A DNA stretch of 48,912 bases. Source: Clostridia bacterium. GTDB lineage: Bacteria > Bacillota > Clostridia > TANB77 > UBA1234. The notes under the pieces are model-generated. The model searched no databases. It was given only the letters and a program-made list of their open reading frames with translations, and was not told the DNA's origin. Position 1 is the stretch's first letter; every line of letters begins with the position of its first letter. Shown piece by piece: positions 23,905 to 31,923 of the stretch. Both the position numbers and the translations under genes were made by a program. The stretch spans positions 1 to 48,912 of the forward strand of contig JAFUGE010000010.1 in the NCBI GenBank assembly GCA_017469545.1. The letters run 5' to 3'.

Positions 23905-24789
23905 ATGGATAATAATTTGGTAGAGAACTTTTTAGATTTTCTTCAAAAAGATAAGAAATTATCAGATAACACATTACAATCGTATAATAGAGATATCAAG
24001 TTGTATAGCAACTATTTAGAGAATAACCATATGGATGCTTTAAAAACAGGTGAAGAGGATATTAAAGAATATCTTGATAGCTTAAAAGAGAATGGAAAGG
24101 CGGTTTCTACAGTTTCTAGAAACCTTGCTTCGCTACGCTCATTTTATCAATATTTACACAAAACAAAGGTAGTTTCTACAGACCCAACTGTTAATTTGGA
24201 GTCTCCAAAGATAGAGAGAAAGCCACCAAAGGTTTTGACTGCAGACCAAGTTGAACTTTTATTAGAGCAACCTAAATGCGTGGATTTAAAGGGATATCGT
24301 GATAAGGCAATGCTAGAGCTTGTTTATGCGACAGGCATCCGTGTCACGGAGCTTATTTCTCTAAATAAAGACGATATTGACTTGGAGAATGGCTTTATCA
24401 AGTGCTCTAACAGAACAAAACAAAGAATTATTCCTATTGGTTCTTTGGCTGTGAATGCGCTAAAGGATTATATGGACAAGTCTAGAAGCATTTTGTTAAA
24501 GGATGAAAACGATCCTGCATTGTTTGTCAATGTAAATGGCCAAAGACTTACAAGACAAGGCTTCTGGAAGATTATTAAACAATATAAAGCACAGGCGAAT
24601 ATTGATGTGGACATTACACCACATACACTTCGTCATTCATTTGCAATGCATCTATTAGAAAATGGTGCGGAGTTAAGAGCGATTCAGGAAATGCTAGGGC
24701 ATTCGGACATCTCTTCTACTCAAGTATATGCGCAGATGGAACAGAATAGAATTAAGGATGTATACATGAAATCACACCCTCGCGCATAG
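23905..24789 (+). CDS. xerD: Site-specific tyrosine recombinase XerD
   Basis: 294 residues. The start at 23905 (MDNNLVENFLDFL) follows AAGGAG. Residues 1-90 are the SAM-like core-binding domain (LSDNTLQSYNRDI). The catalytic domain carries R in ATGIRVTELISL, K in the following beta turn, HTLRHSFAMHLLENGA (H and R), GHSDISSTQ and the nucleophile Y in QVYAQM. It resolves chromosome dimers at dif with a partner recombinase. Its transcript ends in the foldback element. Confidence 0.92.
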   Translation: MDNNLVENFLDFLQKDKKLSDNTLQSYNRDIKLYSNYLENNHMDALKTGEEDIKEYLDSLKENGKAVSTVSRNLASLRSFYQYLHKTKVVSTDPTVNLESPKIERKPPKVLTADQVELLLEQPKCVDLKGYRDKAMLELVYATGIRVTELISLNKDDIDLENGFIKCSNRTKQRIIPIGSLAVNALKDYMDKSRSILLKDENDPALFVNVNGQRLTRQGFWKIIKQYKAQANIDVDITPHTLRHSFAMHLLENGAELRAIQEMLGHSDISSTQVYAQMEQNRIKDVYMKSHPRA

Positions 24790-24790
24790 G

Positions 24791-24918
24791 GTAATTCGTG
24801 TGAAAATCAGCATTTCGCTGTGTCACTAAAAAAGCAAAGTGTCCTCAACGTGCCAACGCACGCCTCCGGTACTTTGCTTTTTTGTTCCTTGCGATATACT
24901 AATTTTGACACGAATTAC
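24791..24918. mobile_element. Foldback element with terminal inverted repeats, copy 2
   Basis: Ends GTAATTCGTGTGAAAATCAG (24791-24810) and the inverted partner at 24899-24918 match at 18 of 20 positions. The inside hairpin AAAAAAGCAAAGT (24828-24840) with ACTTTGCTTTTTT (24871-24883) also serves as the xerD terminator. It starts one base after the xerD stop codon, as copy 1 starts at the stop codon of the HD hydrolase. Confidence 0.7.
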
Positions 24919-24949
24919 AGAGCCACACACCAATGTACATCAAATCAAT

Positions 24950-24977
24950 TGTAGGGGCAGCGTAGTACGCTGCCCGT
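24950..24977 (+). repeat. Short palindromic repeat, GCAGCG type
   Basis: Loop TAGTA; 31 bp after the foldback element and before the hydrogenase promoter. Confidence 0.9.
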
Positions 24978-25019
24978 TTTGCGTATTAGAAACTTTGTTA
25001 TTTATAGCAAAAAATTCTA

Positions 25020-25048
25020 TTGATTTGCATTTTTAGCTTTGCTATAAT
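25020..25048 (+). promoter_or_regulatory. Promoter of the hydrogenase operon
   Basis: TTGATT (25020-25025), 17-bp spacer, TATAAT (25043-25048) preceded by TGC. Confidence 0.75.
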
Positions 25049-25096
25049 TAGAAATGAGGTCTTGTAGACGGCGCCTATTTCTCTATGGAAAATAGC

Positions 25097-25123
25097 TGTA
25101 GGGGTCGGCGTCTCGACGACCCG
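25097..25123 (+). repeat. Palindromic repeat, GGGTCG subtype
   Basis: GTAGGGGTCG ... CGACCC, in the leader of hydC. This subtype appears only at the three hydrogenase gene boundaries. Confidence 0.9.
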
Positions 25124-25143
25124 ATTTACAAGGAGGGAATTTT

Positions 25144-25644
25144 ATGTCTGAAAATAATGAAAAATGTGCTTGCGGATGCAATGGACATGACGAGAGAGAA
25201 GATAAGGTTTTAGAAGTGATTAAGGAATGTAAATACGATAAGAGCCAATTGATGCATATCTTAAACGAGACGCAAAATATTTATGGCTATATCCCTATGA
25301 GTGCGCAAAAGATTATTTCAAAAGAGCTTGGAATTTCTATGGCTGAAATTTATGGCGTAATTACTTTTTATAGTAGATTTTCGCTAGAGCCAAAGGGAAA
25401 ATATAATATTGCGGTTTGCTTAGGAACAGCTTGCTACGTAAAGGGCTCTCAGAGCGTTTTAGATAAAGTGAAAGAGATTTTAGGAATTGATGTGGGGCAG
25501 GTAACAGAGGATGGCAAGTTCTCTTTAGAGGCTACAAGATGCATTGGAGCTTGTGGCTTGGCGCCTGTTATGACAATTAATGAGGAAGTTTACGGGAAGC
25601 TAGATCCGTCGATGGTGAAGGATATTCTTGCGAAATACGAATAA
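25144..25644 (+). CDS. hydC: Bifurcating hydrogenase subunit C (NuoE-like)
   Basis: 166 residues, thioredoxin-like [2Fe-2S] protein. The four cluster cysteines are in CLGTACYVKG (two) and ATRCIGACGLAPV (two). An N-terminal CACGCNGHDE stretch adds a Cys/His-rich start not typical of NuoE. AAGGAGG precedes the ATG. With HydB and HydA it forms the cytoplasmic electron-bifurcating complex that couples NADH and reduced ferredoxin oxidation to H2 formation, or the reverse. Confidence 0.92.
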   Translation: MSENNEKCACGCNGHDEREDKVLEVIKECKYDKSQLMHILNETQNIYGYIPMSAQKIISKELGISMAEIYGVITFYSRFSLEPKGKYNIAVCLGTACYVKGSQSVLDKVKEILGIDVGQVTEDGKFSLEATRCIGACGLAPVMTINEEVYGKLDPSMVKDILAKYE

Positions 25645-25647
25645 ATT

Positions 25648-25675
25648 TGTAGGGGTCGGCGTCCTCGACGACCCG
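25648..25675 (+). repeat. Palindromic repeat, GGGTCG subtype
   Basis: Between hydC and hydB, 22 nt before the hydB start. Confidence 0.9.
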
Positions 25676-25697
25676 TATAGAAAAAGGAGGATTGAAA

Positions 25698-27560
25698 ATG
25701 AAAACAATAGAAGAGTTGAACGAGATTAGAGAAAATACACTAAAAGAAATTTCTTTAAGAAAAGATATTAATTATAAAGGAAATGAAAAACACATCTTGG
25801 TATGCGGGGGAACGGGCTGTACGTCGTCTCATTCTGCTAAGATTATAGAAAAGCTAAATGCGCATATCAAAGAAAAACAGATTGAAAATGTACGCGTTAT
25901 TAGAACTGGTTGTTTTGGCTTATGTGCGAAAGGACCTATTATCATTGTAAGGCCAGAGGATACTTTTTACGCGATGGCGACAGAGGACGACGTGGAAGAA
26001 ATTATTGAGAAGCATATCTTAAATGGCGAAATCGTGGAAAGGCTTTTGTGCAAAGATGTTGACGGGGGCACGGTAAAGCGCCTTGACGAACTAAATTTCT
26101 ATAAAAAGCAAAAGAGAATTGTGCTTAAGAATTGTGGTATGATTGACCCTGAAAATATTGACGAATATATTGCGTTTGACGGCTATAAAGCGCTTGAAAA
26201 AGTGCTTACTTCTATGACGCCAGAACAGGTAATAGAAGAGGTAAAGGCTTCCGGATTAAGAGGTAGAGGCGGCGCTGGATTCCCAACGGGAAAAAAGTGG
26301 GAGTTTACGAAGATGGCCGTTGGCGACCAGAAGTATGTTGCTTGTAATGCCGACGAGGGCGACCCTGGCGCATTTATGGATAGAAGCGTTTTGGAGGGTG
26401 ACCCACATACTGTTGTGGAAGCGATGGCGATTGCAGCTTATGCGATTGGAGCAAACAAGGGCTACGTTTATGTAAGAGCCGAGTATCCTATTGCAGTGCA
26501 TCGTTTGCAAATTGCGATTGACCAAGCAAGAGAGTATGGCATTTTGGGAAAGAATATTTTTGGCACGGATTTTTCATTTGATTTGGAAATTAGACTTGGC
26601 GCCGGTGCATTTGTTTGCGGCGAGGAAACAGCCCTTATGGAATCAGTAGAGGGCCATCGTGGCGAGCCTAGAACAAGGCCTCCTTTCCCAGCAAACAAAG
26701 GATTATTTGGAAAGCCAACGCTTCTTAATAACGTAGAAACGTATGCTAATATTACGCAAATTATTCTAAATGGCGCAGAGTGGTTTTCAAGTATTGGTAC
26801 AGAAACATCAAAAGGCACGAAAGTTTTCGCTGTTGGCGGAAATATTAATAACGTAGGATTGGTAGAAGTACCGATGGGAACAACGCTTAGAGAGATTATC
26901 TTTGATATTGGTGGCGGAATTCCGAATGGCAGAAAATTTAAGGCTGCCCAAACAGGCGGCCCATCAGGCGGATGCATACCAGCAGAGCACTTAGACACAC
27001 CAATTGATTATGAGAGTTTGGCAGTGATTGGCTCTATGATGGGCTCTGGCGGTCTTATCGTTATGGACGATAGCAAGTGTATGGTTGGTATCGCAAAATT
27101 CTTCTTAGACTTTACTGTCGACGAGTCTTGCGGAAAGTGCCCACCTTGCAGAATCGGTACGAAGAGAATGTATGAGATTTTGGAGAGAATTACCAGTGGT
27201 AAGGGCGAAGAGGGAGACGTAGAAAAACTAGAAAAATTGGCGAAAAACATTAAGGCTTCTTCTCTTTGCGGATTGGGCCAAAGCGCTCCAAATCCAGTAT
27301 TAAGCACGATTCGATATTTTAGAGACGAATATGAAGCGCATATTAAAGAGAAAAAATGCCCTGCTGGCGAATGTAAGGCAATGACCAAGGTTATGATAGA
27401 TAAAGAGAAATGCAGAGGTTGTAGCATTTGCTCGAAGAACTGCCCTGTGAATGCAATTTCTGGCGAGCTTAAGAGTCCGTTTGAGATTGATCAAAATAAG
27501 TGTATTAAGTGTGGGGTGTGCATAGCGAAATGCCCATTCAAGGCAATAAGTCGCGTTTAA
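25698..27560 (+). CDS. hydB: Bifurcating hydrogenase subunit B (NuoF-like)
   Basis: 620 residues; ATG 25698 is 7 nt after AAGGAGG. In order: a thioredoxin-like [2Fe-2S] domain (about 30-115, CGGTGCTSS and TGCFGLCAKGP); the FMN/NADH-binding NuoF core (GLRGRGGAGFPTGKKWEF, CNADEGDPGAFMDR, GAGAFVCGEETALMES); a SLBB region; the [4Fe-4S] site SCGKCPPCRIGTKRM; and two C-terminal ferredoxin clusters (CRGCSICSKNCP and CIKCGVCIAKCP). FMN is the likely bifurcation site, with NAD(H) bound here. Length and domain order match HydB of the trimeric enzymes. Confidence 0.95.
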   Translation: MKTIEELNEIRENTLKEISLRKDINYKGNEKHILVCGGTGCTSSHSAKIIEKLNAHIKEKQIENVRVIRTGCFGLCAKGPIIIVRPEDTFYAMATEDDVEEIIEKHILNGEIVERLLCKDVDGGTVKRLDELNFYKKQKRIVLKNCGMIDPENIDEYIAFDGYKALEKVLTSMTPEQVIEEVKASGLRGRGGAGFPTGKKWEFTKMAVGDQKYVACNADEGDPGAFMDRSVLEGDPHTVVEAMAIAAYAIGANKGYVYVRAEYPIAVHRLQIAIDQAREYGILGKNIFGTDFSFDLEIRLGAGAFVCGEETALMESVEGHRGEPRTRPPFPANKGLFGKPTLLNNVETYANITQIILNGAEWFSSIGTETSKGTKVFAVGGNINNVGLVEVPMGTTLREIIFDIGGGIPNGRKFKAAQTGGPSGGCIPAEHLDTPIDYESLAVIGSMMGSGGLIVMDDSKCMVGIAKFFLDFTVDESCGKCPPCRIGTKRMYEILERITSGKGEEGDVEKLEKLAKNIKASSLCGLGQSAPNPVLSTIRYFRDEYEAHIKEKKCPAGECKAMTKVMIDKEKCRGCSICSKNCPVNAISGELKSPFEIDQNKCIKCGVCIAKCPFKAISRV

Positions 27561-27563
27561 ACC

Positions 27564-27591
27564 TGTAGGGGTCGGCGTCCTCGACGACCCG
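27564..27591 (+). repeat. Palindromic repeat, GGGTCG subtype
   Basis: Between hydB and hydA, same subtype as at 25097 and 25648. Confidence 0.9.
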
Positions 27592-27631
27592 AAAAAATGA
27601 AATTAATTATTTATTAATGAGGAGGTTAATC

Positions 27632-29377
27632 ATGGAAAATGTGAATTTAACGATTGATGGTGTAAAGATGTCTGTTCCTAGCTCATATACGATTTTGGAA
27701 GCGGCTCGTGCAAATGGAATTGAAATTCCTACTTTATGCCATTTGAAAGATATCAATGAGATTGGCGCTTGTCGTATGTGTATTGTAGAAGTAGAGGGCG
27801 CGAGAGGCTTTGTGACGTCTTGCGTTGGCAAGGTTTCTGAGGGAATGGTTGTGAGAACGAATACGAAAGCCATTCGTGAAGCGAGAAAGACAACGTTAGA
27901 ATTACTTCTTTCTGCGCACGATAAGAAGTGTTTGACTTGCGTGAGAAATAAAAAATGCGAATTACAGACGTTGTCTGAAAAATTACACATTGATGGAATT
28001 GAATTTGAGGGCGAGATGGAGAGACATCCGATTGACAATTTATGCCCTTCGATTGTAAGAGACCCGAATAAATGTATCTTGTGTAAGAGATGTGTTTCGA
28101 TGTGTAAGAAAGTGCAAGAAGTTGGCGCTATTGATACTATGAATAGAGGATTTAAGTCTGTTGTAGGCACTGCTTTTAATAAGTCTTTGGGCGACGTGCC
28201 TTGTAGTTTGTGTGGCCAATGTATCAATGTTTGTCCGACGGGAGCTTTGTCGGAGAAAGACGCAACGAAAGATGTTTGGAAAGCATTAGAAGACCCGGAA
28301 AAATATGTTGTTGTGCAAACGGCGCCTGCTGTAAGAGCAGCGATTGGCGAAGAATTTGGAATGCCGATTGGAACGCTTGCTACTGGCAAGATGGTTGCTG
28401 GATTAAAGAGATTGGGATTTGATAAAGTATTTGACACGAATACTGGCGCTGACTTTACGATTATGGAAGAAGGCACAGAAGTAATCGAAAGAATCAAAGA
28501 AAACAAGGATTTACCAATCATTACGTCTTGTAGCCCAGGCTGGGTAAGATTTGCAGAGAGCAATTATCCAGATTTGCTTCCACATTTGTCTTCTTGCAAG
28601 TCGCCACATCAAATGTTTGGGGCTATTATCAAATCGTACTACGCAGAAAAAGAGGAAATTGATCCTGCTAAAATATTTGTTGTTTCTGTAATGCCTTGCG
28701 TTGCAAAGAAAGCGGAGTCTGAAAGAGAAGAAATGAAAGTCAATGGACTTCGCGATGTCGACGCAGTACTAACAACAAGAGAAGCAGCAAGAATGATGAA
28801 ACAGGCGGGCATTGATTTAAGTAATGTGGAAGATGAAACGTTTGACAACCCAATGGGCGAAGCAAGTGGCGCTGGCGCTATTTTTGGAACGACTGGCGGC
28901 GTGATGGAAGCGGCACTTAGAACTGTTTCAGAAGTGGTAACAGGAAAAGAACTTGAGAAAATTGATTTTGAAGAAGTGCGTGGGGAAAAAGGTATCAAAG
29001 AAGCTACCATCAAATTGGGAGACCAAGACTTGAAGATTGCGGTAGCACACGGACTTGGCAATGCCAGAAAGATTATGGACAGCATCAGAGAAGGCAAGTG
29101 TGATTATCAATTCGTGGAAGTAATGGCTTGTCCGGGCGGCTGTGTGAACGGTGGCGGCCAGCCAATTCACGATGCGAAAACAAGAGCAACTGTTGATGTA
29201 AGAGCATTACGAGCAAAAGCATTGTACGACGCAGATAAGAGTTTGCCTGTGAGAAAGTCGCACGAAAATCCTGTGATTAAAGAGATTTACAAAGAATATC
29301 TTGGTAAGCCAGGAAGCGAAAAGGCACACGAGTTGTTGCATACACATTATCATGCAAGAGAATATTTTGCAGAATAA
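27632..29377 (+). CDS. hydA: [FeFe] hydrogenase catalytic subunit A
   Basis: 581 residues, start at 27632 after GAGGAGG. The N-terminal [2Fe-2S] ferredoxin domain has Cys at about 36, 47, 50 and 64. A His-ligated [4Fe-4S] site follows (HDKKCLTCVRNKKCELQ), then two [4Fe-4S] clusters (CILCKRCVSMCKKV, CSLCGQCINVCPTGAL). The H-cluster motifs are TSCSPGWVRF (L1), MPCVAKKAE (L2) and MACPGGCVNGGGQP (L3). The C-terminal small-subunit-like region ends KAHELLHTHYH. It reduces protons to H2. The HydEFG maturases are not in the window. Confidence 0.97.
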   Translation: MENVNLTIDGVKMSVPSSYTILEAARANGIEIPTLCHLKDINEIGACRMCIVEVEGARGFVTSCVGKVSEGMVVRTNTKAIREARKTTLELLLSAHDKKCLTCVRNKKCELQTLSEKLHIDGIEFEGEMERHPIDNLCPSIVRDPNKCILCKRCVSMCKKVQEVGAIDTMNRGFKSVVGTAFNKSLGDVPCSLCGQCINVCPTGALSEKDATKDVWKALEDPEKYVVVQTAPAVRAAIGEEFGMPIGTLATGKMVAGLKRLGFDKVFDTNTGADFTIMEEGTEVIERIKENKDLPIITSCSPGWVRFAESNYPDLLPHLSSCKSPHQMFGAIIKSYYAEKEEIDPAKIFVVSVMPCVAKKAESEREEMKVNGLRDVDAVLTTREAARMMKQAGIDLSNVEDETFDNPMGEASGAGAIFGTTGGVMEAALRTVSEVVTGKELEKIDFEEVRGEKGIKEATIKLGDQDLKIAVAHGLGNARKIMDSIREGKCDYQFVEVMACPGGCVNGGGQPIHDAKTRATVDVRALRAKALYDADKSLPVRKSHENPVIKEIYKEYLGKPGSEKAHELLHTHYHAREYFAE

Positions 29378-29390
29378 AATGATACAAAAT

Positions 29391-29418
29391 GCGGGTGGCG
29401 TATTACGCCACCCCTACA
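29391..29418 (-). repeat. Short palindromic repeat, GTGGCG compensatory variant
   Basis: Arms GGGTGGCG/CGCCACCC, minus orientation, 23 bp from a plus-oriented GCAGCG copy, so the two different subtypes face each other. Confidence 0.9.
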
Positions 29419-29440
29419 ACATAAAACGCAAAATACAAAC

Positions 29441-29467
29441 CGTAGGGGCAGCGTATCACGCTGCCCG
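29441..29467 (+). repeat. Short palindromic repeat, GCAGCG type
   Basis: Loop TATCA; directly before the prfB ribosome site. Confidence 0.9.
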
Positions 29468-29490
29468 AAAACAAAAGGAGTGAAAGATTG

Positions 29491-30598
29491 ATGTTAGAGT
29501 TGGAAGAACCAAAACAACTACTAAAGGAACTTGAAAAAAAATTATCAGAAATGGGTGAGTCTCTTTGACCTCCCTAGCAAAGAGGCGAGACTAAAGGAAT
29601 TAGAAGAGCAAACGAATTCTAGTGATTTTTGGAACGACCAGGAGAACACGACGAAGGTTTTGCAAGAAATCAAGAGCCTTAAAGATAAAGTTTCAAGTTA
29701 TCAGGAAATTGTGAAAGCACTAGAAGACGTGAATGTTTTAATCGAACTGGCGGAAGAAGAAAATGACGAGACACTTGTACCAGAAGTGAAACATACAGCC
29801 AAAGAGATTTCCAAAAAAGTAGAGAAATTAGAGATTGAAAATTTGCTTTCTGGGAAGCACGATAATAGCAATGCCATTATCACGATACATCCAGGCGCAG
29901 GCGGCACGGAGTCGCAAGATTGGGTGGAAATGCTTTATCGTATGTATTCGATGTGGACCGAGAAAAATCATTATAAATTAGAAGAGCTAGATTATTTGGA
30001 TGGCGACGTGGCTGGCATCAAAAGCGTTACGTTTAGTATTTCTGGGAAAAATGCGTATGGCTACTTGAAGGGGGAAAGTGGCGTACATCGTTTGATTCGT
30101 ATTTCGCCGTTTGATGCAGGCGGGAGAAGACATACATCTTTTGCGTCTGTGGAGGTAATTCCAGAAATTGACGACAATGTGGAGATAGAAATTAATCCAA
30201 ATGACTTGAAAGTAGATACGTATCGAGCTAGCGGCGCAGGCGGACAGCATATTAACAAAACAGAGTCTGCGATTAGAATTACCCATATTCCAACCAACAT
30301 CGTGGTCTCTTGTCAAACCCAGCGCTCGCAAATACAAAATAGAGAAACCGCAATGAGAATGTTAATTTCAAAATTGGAGGAGTTGAAAGAAAGAGAAAAC
30401 AAGGAAAAGATAGAAGACTTAAAAGGAGTGCAACGTGAAATCGCCTGGGGGAGCCAGATTCGCTCGTATGTATTTTGCCCGTACACAATGGTAAAAGACC
30501 ACAGAACGAATTTCGAAACAGGAAATGTGCAGGCAGTCATGGACGGAGAACTCAATGATTTTATTGACGCTTATTTGAAAATGAATATGAAAAAATAA
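29491..30598 (+). CDS. prfB: Peptide chain release factor 2, programmed +1 frameshift
   Basis: ATG 29491 follows AAAGGAG. The zero frame reads 25 codons ending GAG-TCT-CTT and then TGA (29566-29568). Skipping T29566 continues GAC-CTC-CCT as LDLPSKEARL to 30598, giving 368 residues. This is the classical RF2 autoregulatory shift at CTT-TGA-C, with a Shine-Dalgarno-like GGTGAG just upstream. The peptidyl-hydrolysis GGQ is in SGAGGQHINKTESA. RF2 releases peptides at TGA and TAA. It is followed by a bidirectional terminator. Confidence 0.97.
29563..29569 (+). other. prfB +1 frameshift site CTT-TGA-C
   Basis: P-site CTT (29563-29565) and A-site TGA; +1 gives GAC (Asp). It shares its P-site codon with the CTT-CGG sites at 32009 and 43565. 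Confidence 0.95.
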
Positions 30599-30600
30599 AA

Positions 30601-30640
30601 GAAAAGACACATACTAAACATCTATTAGTATGTGCCTTTT
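30601..30640. terminator. Bidirectional terminator between prfB and a minus transcript
   Basis: CACATACTA (30608-30616) with TAGTATGTG (30626-30634). The minus-strand side is followed by CTTTTCTTTTATTTTTTC, a very strong U-tract; the plus side by CCTTTTACTT. Confidence 0.85.
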
Positions 30641-30806
30641 ACTTAAGTATTTCTTCCATATAAGCTCCTTTGAAATTATTTCTAACTCGGTACACAAAAT
30701 CGTTCGCGCTTTCCACGGAATTTTCTCCTCAAGCCTACTAAATTAAACACCTCAGTATGTGTGGAACCTCTTCCATCACTACCGGAATGAAATACCTTAT
30801 TAGATT
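30606..30806 (-). ncRNA. Candidate small structured RNA, 6S-like layout
   Basis: A minus-strand unit of about 200 nt with no convincing ORF runs from a consensus promoter (30813-30841) to the strong terminator at 30601-30640. Its 5' end (30799-30782, reading AAGGTATTTCATTCC) pairs with its 3' end (30658-30643, GGAAGAAATACTT), so both ends close one long stem with internal hairpins such as TTCC-GT-GGAA. Length, closed ends and independent transcription are those of 6S RNA, the RNA polymerase regulator. I see no decisive primary motif, so the class is a suggestion. Confidence 0.5.
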
Positions 30807-30812
30807 ATATTC

Positions 30813-30841
30813 ATTATAGCATAGTATACATAAAATGTCAA
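30813..30841 (-). promoter_or_regulatory. Consensus promoter of the minus-strand small RNA
   Basis: Minus strand TTGACA (30841-30836), exactly 17 bp, TATAAT (30818-30813) preceded by TGC: among the best promoter matches in the window. Confidence 0.85.
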
Positions 30842-30902
30842 CTTGTTTAGTGGAATATTATTGAAAGGTGTGTCATATAAGTGAAAATGGGAGGTGTTTT
30901 AT

Positions 30903-31361
30903 TTGAATAAAGTGAAAACGTATGTAATAGCAATATTGATTCCACTGATTGTGGGTGGTGTGGTTGGATTTATTACGTCTCCAGCGATGGATTATAGTTC
31001 ATTGGAGAAACCTTTTTTGGCGCCACCGAGCTTCTTGTTTCCAATTGTTTGGACTATTTTGTACGTGCTTATGGGGGTGTCATATGGAATTTTAAAGAGT
31101 AATGGTTTGACGGATGCGGATATTGATAAGAGCTATTATCTCCAACTTGCGGTAAATGCATTATGGTCAATCTTTTTCTTTTCGCTTGAATGGCGCTTAT
31201 TTGCTTTCGTTTGGATCATTTTGCTACTGGTATTAGTTGTGAATATGACTTTGAAGTTTTATGAGAAAAATAGGCTGGCTGGATGGTTACAAGTGCCTTA
31301 TATTTTGTGGGTTCTTTTTGCTTCTTATTTGAATATTGCTATTTACATATTGAATAGGTAA
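30903..31361 (+). CDS. tspO: TspO/MBR family membrane protein
   Basis: 152 residues, five membrane helices. Family marks are SSLEKPFLAPPSFLFPIVWTILY, VLMGVSYG, the NALWSIFFF segment and LAGWLQVPYILWVLFASYLN. The TTG at 30903 lies 8 nt after GGGAGG; the GTG at 30894 overlaps that site. TspO proteins bind tetrapyrroles and related ligands in the membrane; the physiological role in anaerobes is unclear. Confidence 0.9.
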   Translation: MNKVKTYVIAILIPLIVGGVVGFITSPAMDYSSLEKPFLAPPSFLFPIVWTILYVLMGVSYGILKSNGLTDADIDKSYYLQLAVNALWSIFFFSLEWRLFAFVWIILLLVLVVNMTLKFYEKNRLAGWLQVPYILWVLFASYLNIAIYILNR

Positions 31362-31428
31362 GAATTATTTTTATAAAAAGTTGTTGCAAATTTGGTGGGA
31401 GTGTGCTAGACTTATTATTGTTGGAGAT

Positions 31429-31502
31429 AGGGGTGTAGTTCATCGGTAGAATAAGAGTCTCCAAAACTCCAGAGGAGGGTTCGATTCCTTCCACCCCTGC
31501 CA
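31429..31502 (+). tRNA. tRNA-Trp (anticodon CCA)
   Basis: Acceptor AGGGGTG/CACCCCT, D stem GTTC/GAAT, anticodon loop CTCCAAA, T arm GAGGG-TTCGATT-CCTTC, discriminator G and encoded CCA. The outermost anticodon-stem pair is A/C. Followed directly by a terminator. Confidence 0.93.
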
Positions 31503-31540
31503 AAAGATTTTACTTTTTTCTAGAAGTAAGATCTTTTTTA
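31503..31540 (+). terminator. Terminator after tRNA-Trp
   Basis: AAAGATTTTACTT (31503-31515) pairs with AAGTAAGATCTTT, one G-U pair, then a T run. Confidence 0.85.
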
Positions 31541-31552
31541 TTATAGGAATAA

Positions 31553-31581
31553 TTGACAATTGGACTAAATGGTAGTAAAAT
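31553..31581 (+). promoter_or_regulatory. Promoter of the RelB/RelE-like pair
   Basis: TTGACA (31553-31558), 17-bp spacer, TAAAAT (31576-31581). Confidence 0.75.
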
Positions 31582-31632
31582 AATAATATAATAGTATCAC
31601 GGAATAATAACATGTAAAGGAGCGTGAATGAA

Positions 31633-31923
31633 ATGAGTGAGATGCAAAAACAAATTGTCATGGACATTACGAGTATGGCTCCATTTGTGAATGTAAAAAT
31701 AGCAGAGAGTATCAAAAATTTGATGGAAACTGAAATCGAGCAAGAAATATTAAAGATAAATCCAGATGTTGTATTTGACGATATGGACATAACAGAAAAA
31801 TTAATGTTACTTGAATACATTTCAAAGTCGGAAGAAGAGAGAGAAAAGGACGCACAAGAAGCTATCCCTCTAGAAGAAATTCTTAAAGCGGAGGGGTTGA
31901 ATGATAATGACTTACACGATTAA
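31633..31923 (+). CDS. RelB-like antitoxin
   Basis: 96 residues. ATG 31633 is 10 nt after AAAGGAG; an in-frame GTG at 31624 is too close. The acidic C-terminus ends DAQEAIPLEEILKAEGLNDND, the pattern of RelB-type antitoxin tails that wrap the toxin. The N-terminal half carries a helical region (VNVKIAESIKNLMETEIEQEI) plausibly for dimerisation and DNA binding. It overlaps the start of the RelE-like frame by 17 bases, the usual arrangement for such pairs. Assigned mainly by context. Confidence 0.7.
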   Translation: MSEMQKQIVMDITSMAPFVNVKIAESIKNLMETEIEQEILKINPDVVFDDMDITEKLMLLEYISKSEEEREKDAQEAIPLEEILKAEGLNDNDLHD

